In this document: piece by piece, positions 31,580-39,344 of the stretch
Layout of the letters: the number at the start of each line of letters is the position of its first letter
Position numbering within the stretch: position 1 is the first letter of the stretch
Made by a program: the position numbers and the translations under genes
Notes under the pieces: model-generated
Databases searched by the model: none
Told to the model about the DNA's origin: nothing
Seen by the model: only the letters and a program-made list of their open reading frames with translations
Origin: an uncultured Collinsella sp.
GTDB lineage: Bacteria > Actinomycetota > Coriobacteriia > Coriobacteriales > Coriobacteriaceae
Length of the DNA stretch: 43,211 bases
Reading direction: 5' to 3'
Assembly: GCA_900545665.1 (NCBI GenBank)
Contig: UQZU01000016.1
Span: 1-43,211 of the forward strand

Positions 31580-33714
31580 GCGGCACCCCCCTCACCGTCA
31601 CCGGTGTAAGAGATGTGTTGCAACAGCGCCACGATGTCCTCGCCATCGACGGGCTCCACCGCAATCTGCTTTGCGCTCAGGCGCTCGCGGATAATGGGCA
31701 GATCGCACGCCTTTGCCTGGCGCATAAGCAGGTAGAGCACGTCGCCGTCGACCAAGCCCGCCGCGTCGCTCTCGCGGATTGCCGACCCGATTGCGCCCAC
31801 CAGCTCGCCGACAGGCTCCATGCCCGGTACCACGCGCAGGAGCAAAAAACTCCCCATCTTGCTATCTGCGAGCGCCTGCTCCGCCGCGAGCTCTTGGCCA
31901 AAGGCAGCCTGCTTGAGCACGCAAGTGCCGTCAACGCAGCGTTTATCCTGCGCCACCGCCTCATAGTCAAAGGCACGGCCCAGCGCGCTTTCGACCAGCC
32001 CGCACAAGATGCGGAACAGGTTTTGATAATAGAGAGTCATTTGGTTTTCGGCCACACGACGCACAAAGATCAACACGGCGGGTGCCCCGTCGCGCTCGAT
32101 CGTGTATCCAAACATGGGAAGCCCCGGCGTCAGCTCGCGGTTCACCCACAGGTTCGAACGGCCCCCGTCGCCCAAAAGAGGTGCAAGCTGCTCAAGCGTG
32201 AGCGAGCGTGCGGTATCTTCGGCAATCGCGGGACTTGCTGCCACCAGGCGTGCAAATGCCCCGCCCGAAACATGGTAGATCGCCACCGAATCGTTCTCGA
32301 GGATCTCGCCCAGAAGCTCGCAGCACTTGCGATAGATGTCGCGAGGGTTGAGTACGTCGAGCTCCTGCGTCACGGCAAAGATCTTGCCAAAGCTGTCGTG
32401 GCGACCCACGATCTGGCGCCTGTACGCGCGCTTGTCCTCGATCGCGTCGTGGTAGAGCTGCGTAAGGAACGTATTGCGGTTGCGCACGAGCTCGTTTTGA
32501 TCGCGCTCCGCCCTAATGGCTTCGCTGTTGCGCAGCTGCACATAGCCGCACACGGCACCCACCACAAAGTACGCAATAAACGGTAGCCAGTTGGACGGCT
32601 CGTAGAACAGACCCTGGAAGGTATAGCCGTACTGAGTAAAGTAGCTCACGGCCAAGCCCACCGACGCCAGCAGCGCCGCAACCAGGCCAAAGTCCAAGCC
32701 ATACAGCGTGCCGATCAGCACCACGTAGAGCAGGCGATAATCGAGCACGTTGAGCTGGACCGATTGTGAGAACAGATGCTCCAGTACCTCGAACAGAACC
32801 CAGGCAACGCCCGTCTCTAGGCATTTAATAGGCAGCGTGCGCATCTGGATGCGGTCGATGGCGGCGCGCAAGGGGTTGACCTTCTTTGCGCGGCCAGCAT
32901 CCCAACGCGCTTGAATGGTCGAGAGATCGCGCAGCAAGTCATAGCGCTGAAACCAGCCATAGCGCACGCGAGCGACGTCGCTGGCGGGCAGGGCGTAGCC
33001 GGCAGAATCGCCATAGGCAACGGCAAGGCCGGGGAACAGCGCCTTGAGGGCGTCGCCCACCTCACCCGCCGTGTGATGGAAGGTATCGGCTACGTCGAGC
33101 GTCTCAAAGTTACCATCCCAGCTATCGAAGATACGGCGTACCAGCACCGCAAGCTCCTCGGCACACAGCAGGGGAAACGCCGCATCCTGCGCGCCCTGCA
33201 GAGCGACCGATCCGGTTGAGCACGCGTCGAACAACGGCACCAAAAACGGGTCCTCCAGCGCGGCAGACGCGGTATACAGGAACGGCACGCGCAGAATCTT
33301 GGTCTGAACGCCCTCGCGAGCAGCGTAGTAGCGGCACAGGTCGTTGGCTGCGTGCGCGATAATGCCCTTGCCCGTTCGCCCCGCGGCATCGGCGGCGCCC
33401 TCGGCACCCGCGGGCCCCGCTACATACAGCAGTTGGACCCGGCGACCCGCGCACGCACGAAAGACCGAGCGCAGCGTCTCGATATCGCCCACGGTATCGG
33501 TATGCGGGGTAAGGTCATTGGATAGGTAGACCACGCGGTCGAACTCGTAGGCCTGATCCAGGTGTTGCAGAAGCTCTTTCCACGAGGCATGGGGCGATGA
33601 CTCGTCGCGGCGCGCTTCCGCGGCAGCGACGACCTGGACATGGTCCCCGGGGAACGCCTTGGCACAAAAGTCATCGTCAACATATGCGGTGTTGCCAACA
33701 ACCAGCACCTCCAT
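31576..33714 (-). CDS. pelD: PelD with N-terminal SDR-like domain (c-di-GMP receptor of the Pel complex)
   Basis: PelD is the membrane receptor that activates Pel synthesis when it binds c-di-GMP. The 712-aa protein is longer than Pseudomonas PelD (about 455) because of an N-terminal degenerate NAD-epimerase/SDR-like domain (about 1-255: LVVGNT, YLSNDLTP, KILRVPFLY), with no clear GxxGxxG. Four or so membrane helices (about 295-395), a GAF domain (about 440-575) and a degenerate GGDEF domain follow. Just before the GGDEF position (DGDVLYLL) lies R647-E-S-D650, an RxxD that fits the c-di-GMP inhibitory-site motif. It is the first gene of the eight-gene operon, with GGGGGGAG upstream of the ATG. 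A TTGACA lies at 33772-33777, but no good -10 goes with it. Confidence 0.9.
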   Translation of the reverse strand: MEVLVVGNTAYVDDDFCAKAFPGDHVQVVAAAEARRDESSPHASWKELLQHLDQAYEFDRVVYLSNDLTPHTDTVGDIETLRSVFRACAGRRVQLLYVAGPAGAEGAADAAGRTGKGIIAHAANDLCRYYAAREGVQTKILRVPFLYTASAALEDPFLVPLFDACSTGSVALQGAQDAAFPLLCAEELAVLVRRIFDSWDGNFETLDVADTFHHTAGEVGDALKALFPGLAVAYGDSAGYALPASDVARVRYGWFQRYDLLRDLSTIQARWDAGRAKKVNPLRAAIDRIQMRTLPIKCLETGVAWVLFEVLEHLFSQSVQLNVLDYRLLYVVLIGTLYGLDFGLVAALLASVGLAVSYFTQYGYTFQGLFYEPSNWLPFIAYFVVGAVCGYVQLRNSEAIRAERDQNELVRNRNTFLTQLYHDAIEDKRAYRRQIVGRHDSFGKIFAVTQELDVLNPRDIYRKCCELLGEILENDSVAIYHVSGGAFARLVAASPAIAEDTARSLTLEQLAPLLGDGGRSNLWVNRELTPGLPMFGYTIERDGAPAVLIFVRRVAENQMTLYYQNLFRILCGLVESALGRAFDYEAVAQDKRCVDGTCVLKQAAFGQELAAEQALADSKMGSFLLLRVVPGMEPVGELVGAIGSAIRESDAAGLVDGDVLYLLMRQAKACDLPIIRERLSAKQIAVEPVDGEDIVALLQHISYTGDGEGGAA

Positions 33715-33869
33715 GGCGCACTCCCCCCCTAAAATTCACTTTAGACATAGTCAAACATGCGTATTTTACGCTGTCAACGCGAGCTGGGGCGCCTTTAAGG
33801 CTGTTTTAAGAACTTTTTTAGAGGATATGGGAATGGCAACTCGTCCGACCCAGGCTCATTGAGAGGCTG

Positions 33870-34256
33870 CTATTCGCTCTGAAAAGGCACATCACAATCT
33901 GCCGACAGCTCTGCAGGGAGAATGGCAGGCAATGCACATTGCTCTCGAACGGAATAGTTGGATGAAAGAAACGGCAGTTCTTTGGAATAGCTGACGATAG
34001 CCTGCGGAACGATCTTAATGCCCAGAGCAAGTTCGAACTTTGCAATCGTCTTTAGAGTCATATTAGGTTGAGAATTCAAGAGCTTAGAAAGCGACTGAAG
34101 GCTTATGCCCATACGATTTGCCAGCTCACTTTTACTCAATCCCAAACGTTTCATTTCGCGATGAACAATAAACTCAATATCTAGTGCATGTTCATAAGCG
34201 CGCGTTTCGCTACTTTCTGTTTCGGCATAAAAATCAGATAGATCTACTTTATTCAT
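33870..34256 (-). CDS. XRE-family helix-turn-helix protein (antitoxin-like)
   Basis: The 128-aa protein carries an XRE/Cro helix-turn-helix at about 36-80 (LGLSKSELANRMGISLQSLS, then MTLKTIAKFELALGIKIV), the layout of HigA-type antitoxins with an N-terminal extension. The ATG has GGAG 6 nt upstream and lies 13 bp after a 66-aa partner gene. A perfect 34-bp palindrome upstream of the pair (34488-34521) is the obvious operator. AT-rich codon use contrasts with the pel genes next to it. It is probably an autoregulated toxin-antitoxin-like or regulator pair, but no known toxin is recognised. Confidence 0.85.
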   Translation of the reverse strand: MNKVDLSDFYAETESSETRAYEHALDIEFIVHREMKRLGLSKSELANRMGISLQSLSKLLNSQPNMTLKTIAKFELALGIKIVPQAIVSYSKELPFLSSNYSVREQCALPAILPAELSADCDVPFQSE

Positions 34257-34269
34257 TGTATTCTCCGTT

Positions 34270-34470
34270 TCAGAAGCCTGGCATAAAAGTCAGCGCCCAG
34301 GCTCCAGAAGCTGACGCGCTATTACGGCCGATCATTGTTCGAGCGGTTAATTTCCGCTCAGGGTCTGACAACATTTTCTGGAATTGAGAGTTGTCGGGAG
34401 AAGCCGTCAATGCCCAAAACGGTCGGCCCTTGGGGTCTCTGTATTCGACAGGTTCATATCCTTCTACCAA
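34270..34470 (-). CDS. Unrecognised 66-aa protein in operon with the XRE gene
   Basis: This small protein (MVEGYEPVEYRDPKGRPFWA at the start) is not one I recognise. It has no membrane segment or signal, and is rich in P, S and A. The start is TTG (34468-34470) behind a strong GGGAGG 6 nt upstream, and its stop is 13 bp before the XRE start, so it is very probably translated. The order small gene then XRE gene matches HigBA-like or similar type II pairs, where the first gene is the toxin. No RelE/HigB residues can be identified, so function is open. Confidence 0.65.
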   Translation of the reverse strand: MVEGYEPVEYRDPKGRPFWALTASPDNSQFQKMLSDPERKLTARTMIGRNSASASGAWALTFMPGF

Positions 34471-34487
34471 GGGCCACCTCCCATTTC

Positions 34488-34521
34488 TAGTTACACTTAA
34501 CTTATAAGTTAAGTGTAACTA
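34488..34521. promoter_or_regulatory. Perfect 34-bp palindromic operator
   Basis: The arm tagttacacttaactta (34488-34504) is exactly repeated in reverse complement at 34505-34521, with no loop. It lies 18 bp upstream of the 66-aa gene start and includes TATAAG, so it would overlap the promoter. A perfect two-fold site of this size next to an XRE gene fits autorepression by a dimer or tetramer. Confidence 0.75.
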
Positions 34522-34600
34522 TTTAAATACAAATAATAAGGTCCGGGCAAGATTCATCAGCACCAAACGACAAACAACCCAGTCGAGCTTGTACAAATTC

Positions 34601-34725
34601 CGGAAGTATGCGGCAAATTGTTGAAATGCAGACCACACTGAATAGCGGCAACGCTTCTACCTGCGGTTTCTTTTCATGAAATGGCCAGTGTGCTCGAGGG
34701 TTCCAAAATTTGCCGCATACTTCCG
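34601..34725. repeat. 125-nt palindromic element A (19-bp perfect ends)
   Basis: cggaagtatgcggcaaatt (34601-34619) is exactly complementary to 34707-34725. Further inside, ccacactg and cagtgtg pair again. An adjacent, similar element B starts 10 bp later. Open frames over this region are by-products of the repeat. The class is likely a dispersed, non-autonomous palindromic element. Confidence 0.65.
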
Positions 34726-34734
34726 TCGGGCGTT

Positions 34735-34863
34735 TTCGGAAGTGCGGTGAAAAACCGAGATCGACAGACCAGACCTCTGTTTTAGCCTTCCGCGACCTGC
34801 GGTTTTGTTGCCGAAATTCGATTTATGCTCGGAGGTTTCCGATTTTTTCCCCGCACTTCCGAA
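34735..34863. repeat. 129-nt palindromic element B, related to element A
   Basis: ttcggaagtgcgg (34735-34747) is the reverse complement of ccgcacttccgaa (34851-34863), and pairing goes on inward through an A/T-rich stretch (tgaaaaaccgag with ctcggaggtttccgatt) with small bulges. The ends share the pattern CGGAAGTRYGCGG with element A, so A and B look like diverged copies or two halves of one composite. Confidence 0.6.
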
Positions 34864-34968
34864 TAGCACGCTTAAACCGCGCGTCCCGAAGCGAAAACCA
34901 CCGGATATTTGTTTCTCCCCAAATGAGATCCTTGTTTTGCCAGGCCGAATCTTACAACCAAACAAAAT

Positions 34969-34992
34969 AGAGGGCCGACGCATCAGCCCTCT
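34969..34992 (-). terminator. Possible terminator hairpin
   Basis: Arms agagggc (34969-34975) and gccctct (34986-34992) with a 10-nt loop are followed on the minus strand by a T-rich ATTTTGTTT. No intact gene reads into it; it may have belonged to one of the degraded genes to the right. Confidence 0.4.
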
Positions 34993-35382
34993 TCAGGTGT
35001 CGCCCGAAGGCTTCCACCGCAATTGATTTAATTCTAATCGATATCACTTGTTTGACCACGATCACGTCAACCAGTAGAAGCCGCCCATGCTCGATCATTC
35101 CATCGCCGGGATGGTGCTTGGCTAGTACGCCACACATTGCATACATGAAAAAAGGGCAACACTCTCAGTTTGAAAGCGTCACCCTTAAAGCTCCCAAAGA
35201 GCTTTTGTATTGCAGGAAGATACTCTACACAATCTTCCCTTGATTGGCAGGTCGAAACAGACACCATTGTGATTTCAAGTAGAAAGCGTTATATTAAGTA
35301 TGCATTTGCACGTGGTGTTCGCACTATACGCTCAGATGCCATAGTTTACAAAGATGGCCTTCTTCATAGACGCTAGGTGGGA
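34993..35382. other. Non-coding or degraded stretch
   Basis: No reading frame in this 390-bp stretch is convincing in start site, codon use or family motifs. Short frames exist on both strands (60-68 codons), none of which I recognise. It is AT-rich and lies between the palindromic elements and the first gene remnant, so it is best regarded as decayed sequence. Confidence 0.5.
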
Positions 35383-35556
35383 TTATTCACTAGTAGCCGA
35401 TATGTCGAAGGCCTTCTTGTACTTAAGGAAATCATACATTCTAATAAGCCGTTTTAGCTCGCTATTACCGTGGATTATCTTGCGATCGTCCGTGATGAAC
35501 GCCCTCAGATACTCGAGCAACTCACTTAAATCGAGCTCATCTTCCTCAAATGCCAC
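35383..35556 (-). pseudogene. Probable C-terminal gene remnant (57 codons)
   Basis: On the minus strand an open frame from a GTG (35556) to TAA (35383) reads MAFEEDELDLSELLEYLRAF..., an acidic then amphipathic helical peptide ending KKAFDISATSE. The composition is protein-like, but there is no ribosome site, and a stop lies just upstream. I do not recognise the family. It is most likely the 3' end of a lost gene. Confidence 0.4.
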
Positions 35557-35706
35557 AGAGAATTGAGCACAGGTTTATTTAAAAGTGAGCAGTTTAATCA
35601 AGAGGGCCTCACCCCTGGGAGCAGGGCGCAGCGCTCGATCTATTGTTCTCCCGGACGGGCAATTTGGCGAGACCACTCGGAAAGGATGGATGAAGCAGCC
35701 GTGCGG

Positions 35707-35889
35707 TTACACCAACATTTCCGACGCGATCAGAATCGCTATTCTTAGCAGAAGAAGCACCGTAGATGCGGCGGTCCAATTGCTATCGGCGGTCTTGGGG
35801 AGTGCCGAGTAAGTCGCGGTTTTGGCCTTGGATATGGAAGTGTTGGCGACCGTGGCTTTGGTCACCTTACCCACATCAAAGCGTCGCCA
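35707..35889 (-). pseudogene. Remnant of an LPXTG-like surface protein C-terminus
   Basis: The minus-strand frame ends with SALPKTADSNWT, then the hydrophobic run TVLLLLRIAILIASEMLV and a stop. This resembles a Gram-positive sortase signal (LPKTA for LPxTG, then a membrane span), preceded by a T/S/K-rich linker. The usual basic tail is missing, and the frame is closed upstream by TAG at 35890-35892, with no ribosome site or domain, so only the anchor has survived. Confidence 0.5.
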
Positions 35890-36077
35890 CTACATTCGTC
35901 GACGCACACCACACATAAAAACTGCGCCATCCATAAAAATAGGGGATGCCCTCCCTAGGGAAGGAACCCCCTTGCAAAACTTCGGCCAAAGAAAGGCTTC
36001 TGTTTTTTGTTGTGAAGAAAGCATAGCTCTTTTTTGGCATCCAAGGCGTTGCGGCAACGCTCGTCACAGATTCATCG

Positions 36078-37049
36078 TTAATCAGCGTCCACCGGAAACC
36101 ACGCACTAATCACCTTCGTGAGAAAGTCAAATCCAGTAGACACCTGAAGATTGCCCCGGTAGTAATCGACGTGCTTATTCATTCTTTGAACAAACACAGA
36201 TAGGCTCTTTGCGCGATGTTCCAAAACGCCTTGTGAAGCAAGTTCCCTGTGCGCATATAACGTAGTGACGATCTGCTGTATACGGTCATTGCTCATCTTT
36301 GACTTACGCTGGTCGAGACCGATGCCAGCTATGGTCGACAACTCCCGCGTTACAACGTAGCTTGGCTTAAATTGCGGTCTATCAGCACGCAGGTTATTCA
36401 AAATGCAGCTATTATGAGCGCATGCATTTCTTAATGACTTGACTGCTTGAAGAATATAGAACTCCTTAAGCATCTCGCGGTCGTCAAACCTATTGGCGCA
36501 AAACTTATAAAAATAGAGAAAAGAGCCGAAGGAGACGACTTCGATAAATGCCCACGCGGGGAAGTCGAAATCAGCATACCTGGCAATCAACCCACCAGTG
36601 TAGGGACTGTTCTTGCATCTGAGAATCTCGTCTTTGAGCGAATTGTATGGCGTTCCATCTGGCTTCGTGCCGTCGTAGGAAGAAATGAACTCCGAGACGA
36701 CCGCATAGCCGTCCTCCCCCTCCGTCTCGATTCGCTTCAAGAGCTTGACCTTTGCGAAATGTTCTACATCGAGCGTAAGCGGCAGCATTTCATAACGAAG
36801 GAGCATGTCGACAATCGACAAATCGACCAGCATCTTGAAATCCAGATTTGCATACTCTCCCTTGCGGGCTCCTTCTTCAACTTTAGGAAACCCAAGCCGA
36901 TAGGCACGCAGGCGAAAATAGTTGCTGTTCTTTTCCAGATAAGATCTGGCATCGTCTTCGCTCATCAGCGAGAAATGGACACCTCTCGATTTGAGATGAT
37001 CAATCTGCTCGGACGCCGTAAGCCACGGCTTTGTATTAGCGTCGGTCAT
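36078..37049 (-). CDS. AbiF/Abi_2-family abortive-infection protein (HEPN)
   Basis: Abi_2 proteins (AbiD/AbiF type) belong to the HEPN ribonuclease superfamily and abort phage infection. The 323-aa protein has the family start TKPWLTASEQIDHLKSRGV, the N-terminal FRLRAYRLGF, and the core FASFGSFLYFYK-like stretch (VVSFGSFLYFYKFC). The HEPN motif is R207-N-A-C-A-H212 (SLRNACAHNSCILNN). The start at MTDANTKP (37049) has TTGGAG about 6 nt upstream; longer frames are possible. It stands alone on the minus strand in an AT-rich island. Some Abi_2 genes are preceded by a structured 'abiF' RNA motif, and here 170 bp of upstream sequence could be checked for it. Confidence 0.87.
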   Translation of the reverse strand: MTDANTKPWLTASEQIDHLKSRGVHFSLMSEDDARSYLEKNSNYFRLRAYRLGFPKVEEGARKGEYANLDFKMLVDLSIVDMLLRYEMLPLTLDVEHFAKVKLLKRIETEGEDGYAVVSEFISSYDGTKPDGTPYNSLKDEILRCKNSPYTGGLIARYADFDFPAWAFIEVVSFGSFLYFYKFCANRFDDREMLKEFYILQAVKSLRNACAHNSCILNNLRADRPQFKPSYVVTRELSTIAGIGLDQRKSKMSNDRIQQIVTTLYAHRELASQGVLEHRAKSLSVFVQRMNKHVDYYRGNLQVSTGFDFLTKVISAWFPVDAD

Positions 37050-37218
37050 CAGATCTCCAATCTCATACATAGGCTCGAACCTTAATAGTAACGCGCTAAA
37101 TCGACGAAGCAAAAGGAGGCAGACGTGGGCACTTACAACAAAATAACAGCAAAACGAAAATGTGACCCAACCCCTCGCTTTGCCGTCGAGTCATTATGAT
37201 AATTAACAACGTACAACG

Positions 37219-37947
37219 ATGAGGAGCCCGGGCGGAACTCAAGTAGACGGGAACAACGTGCAATCAATCGAACCTCTAAAGACCACGGACGGTCTGGGCG
37301 AAGGCAAAGGCGGCATTTGGAAGAAGTGGCCTTGGAAAGACCTAGATCACTATGAATTAATGTCTGATCTTATTCTTAAGGCTAACTACAGCATTCAAGA
37401 CTTCAATGCTGCCATCAAAGACGGATTTTCTCCCAACATTAAGGACACCGTATTTCTAGTAGCACTCGCCACCTGGATTAAAGATGCATACTGGCAGATT
37501 AATTACGCCTGCTTGAAAGAAGTAATTAGAACCAAATTCGAGTTCTCAAGACAGAATGGACTCACAGAGGCGCGTAATTATCTTGAGGCGGTTCGCTCAA
37601 TCGTAATTGCACACCCCTTAAATTCGACGAGGCATGAAGAATACGGCTTTGGTCCAGAAGGACGAATTTGTATTGATATGCGACGGAAAAGCCTTCTCGA
37701 CTCATATCCGGGCAGAGTGATCTATCGCATCACACCAAAAGGAATCAAAGAAACCGACAGTGTCGAGGACAACGAAATTGCACTAATGACCTGCCGCCGA
37801 AATAAAATAGAAAATGGCAAGCTACATTTTGAAAGATGTTGCCTGGATATGTGCGATATCCGCAACTCAGCCCAAGTCTACATTGACGCCTTATACGAAC
37901 TCGATCGGTATCTCGGCCGACTAAAAAAGAGAAACTTCGAAAAATGA
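37219..37947 (+). CDS. Unrecognised protein with a HEPN-like R-x5-H motif
   Basis: The 242-aa protein is not one I can name. It is soluble and mixed alpha/beta. A helical part (about 45-125) ends in YLEAVRSIVIAHPLNSTRH, where R126 and H132 form an R-x5-H motif of the sort used by HEPN ribonucleases, and AHP after a helix is common in such proteins. The C-terminal half has beta-type stretches (GRICIDM, GRVIYRITPKG). ATG 37219 is the longest start but has no clear ribosome site; a start at residue 14-48 is possible. It is divergent from the AbiF gene (170 bp apart) and convergent with the next gene (12 bp between stops). The context suggests a defence or toxin role. Confidence 0.7.
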   Translation: MRSPGGTQVDGNNVQSIEPLKTTDGLGEGKGGIWKKWPWKDLDHYELMSDLILKANYSIQDFNAAIKDGFSPNIKDTVFLVALATWIKDAYWQINYACLKEVIRTKFEFSRQNGLTEARNYLEAVRSIVIAHPLNSTRHEEYGFGPEGRICIDMRRKSLLDSYPGRVIYRITPKGIKETDSVEDNEIALMTCRRNKIENGKLHFERCCLDMCDIRNSAQVYIDALYELDRYLGRLKKRNFEK

Positions 37948-37959
37948 GTGTAATCTTCT

Positions 37960-38898
37960 CTAGCGAATTGATCTACGCTCAGCCGTAACTGCATTTTGAA
38001 CATCTTTTAGATGCTTCTGCGCCTTTCGGCGTATATCTTTTAATTCCTTAACTGGATCAACGTCAACCTCATTAAAAACATGGGTTATATCACCGTCACG
38101 ATATGCAACAAAGGAAAAGCCGCCTAACTTGCCGACAGCTTTGCCGTGCTGCGATAGCAATTTCTTCATATCTCTGCGAGCGTCACGTATTCTAGGCTCA
38201 GCACAATCCAGAAAATGGCAGAATAATTCAAGTACAAGCTCCTGGTACTTCATGTTTGTATACCTGAAGCAAAGGTAGGGGCAGCCGGACGAATCACGTT
38301 CTTTCATTATCGAAATTGACTTGTTTAAAAAAGCGCGCAGCTTTGGCGAGGTATTGTAGTCGCGCATATCAGCAATTTGGTCAAGATCAAATCGGACCCT
38401 AATCAAACCGTTTTCCCTAACAAGCGAAACAACGGTTTGACCATGCTGAACGGGATTTCGTATCTCATACATAAAAACATAGAGGCCACCTCGGTCATAC
38501 CAAGTAGAAGGCAACTTCCAATAGTTTTTATATAGTTCTTTTACAGAACCTCGGTCATAATCCCGCATGACCGCTTGCATTCTATCGACAAGACCACGGG
38601 CTGCGGATACATAATTACCAAAGGCGGCGTTAACAACAGTCCTTTCGCCAAAACCACCGCTGGTAAAACCGTCGGGCAAGGAGTCAAACCGATCGCACGG
38701 AACCAGGCGCCGCAGTTCACCGTAGTTCCATCGAAACTGTTCATACAGTTGGTTAACCTCCCAAAGTGACCGCACAACACCGTCATACTCTTTCACTTTG
38801 GTTGCAGAATCGCCCTCGAGATATTCAATCTTTGAAAGCGCTTCCTGAGCTTCGTCGCTCACCGATTGAAGCGGCAAAACATGAAATAAATCTGCCAA
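37960..38898 (-). CDS. Unrecognised protein with a HEPN-like R-x4-H motif
   Basis: The 312-aa protein is not one I can name. It is mostly helical and has YVFMYEIRNPVQHGQ with R147-N-P-V-Q-H152, the R-N-x3-H form of HEPN active sites; the residues before and after (helix, then VVSLVRENGLIRVRFDL strands) fit a HEPN-like protein with an added beta domain. The C-terminus is basic. The start is a TTG (38896-38898) with GGGGGG 6 nt upstream. It converges with the 37219 gene. The function is inferred only from motif and neighbourhood (Abi_2 and RES genes). Confidence 0.7.
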   Translation of the reverse strand: MADLFHVLPLQSVSDEAQEALSKIEYLEGDSATKVKEYDGVVRSLWEVNQLYEQFRWNYGELRRLVPCDRFDSLPDGFTSGGFGERTVVNAAFGNYVSAARGLVDRMQAVMRDYDRGSVKELYKNYWKLPSTWYDRGGLYVFMYEIRNPVQHGQTVVSLVRENGLIRVRFDLDQIADMRDYNTSPKLRAFLNKSISIMKERDSSGCPYLCFRYTNMKYQELVLELFCHFLDCAEPRIRDARRDMKKLLSQHGKAVGKLGGFSFVAYRDGDITHVFNEVDVDPVKELKDIRRKAQKHLKDVQNAVTAERRSIR

Positions 38899-38968
38899 AG
38901 TAATCCCCCCTTGAATCCCGGATGTATGAATCGGCCCGAAGAAACACCGCCCATGAAAGGACGTCTAG

Positions 38969-39151
38969 CGTCAAAACGGCAACATCGCATGTCCACTCAA
39001 GTTCGAACCCAGAGAGGCATACATCGACGACCTAATAAACGGGCATTTCTACATCTATGCTGCCAACTACTACCATGGTCTGCCTGGCGAACAGGGCAAT
39101 CCGTTCGAGGCCTCCATGGCTCCTAGGGTGTGCCCCATCAGGATCCCCTGA
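38969..39151 (+). pseudogene. Degraded N-terminal-type fragment of an unrecognised protein
   Basis: A plus-strand frame open from TAG 38966-38968 to TGA 39149-39151 reads KFEPREAYIDDLINGHFYIY... and then HGLPGEQGNPFEAS, a protein-like string similar in style to accessory-region proteins whose N-terminus runs 'K-F-x-x-x-x-x-Y-x-x-D-L-L-x-G-x-F/L-Y-M-N'. There is no start codon or ribosome site. From 39152 to 39344 I see no further gene. It is probably a remnant left by island turnover. Confidence 0.4.
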
Positions 39152-39344
39152 TACACTGGCCCGCCAACTAAATGCACGTAAAACCTCAACCGAATTATAA
39201 GTTCAAGAAGAAACCCCGTGCGCTAAAGCAACAGTTACCTTTGTGCGATCACCCTGGAGCAGATGCAGCAATGACCTCGATAGCGACAACAGCCAGTTAT
39301 AATTTCAAAATACCTGGCCTATTTAAATCGCGCTGTGCCCCCCC

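Noticed and set aside
34657..34983. A 108-codon minus-strand frame
   Set aside because: It runs across the palindromic repeats, has no ribosome site, and its basic F/G/S/R composition looks like translated repeat DNA.
35585..35812. A 75-codon plus-strand frame
   Set aside because: It is antisense to the LPXTG-like remnant and has no recognised family.
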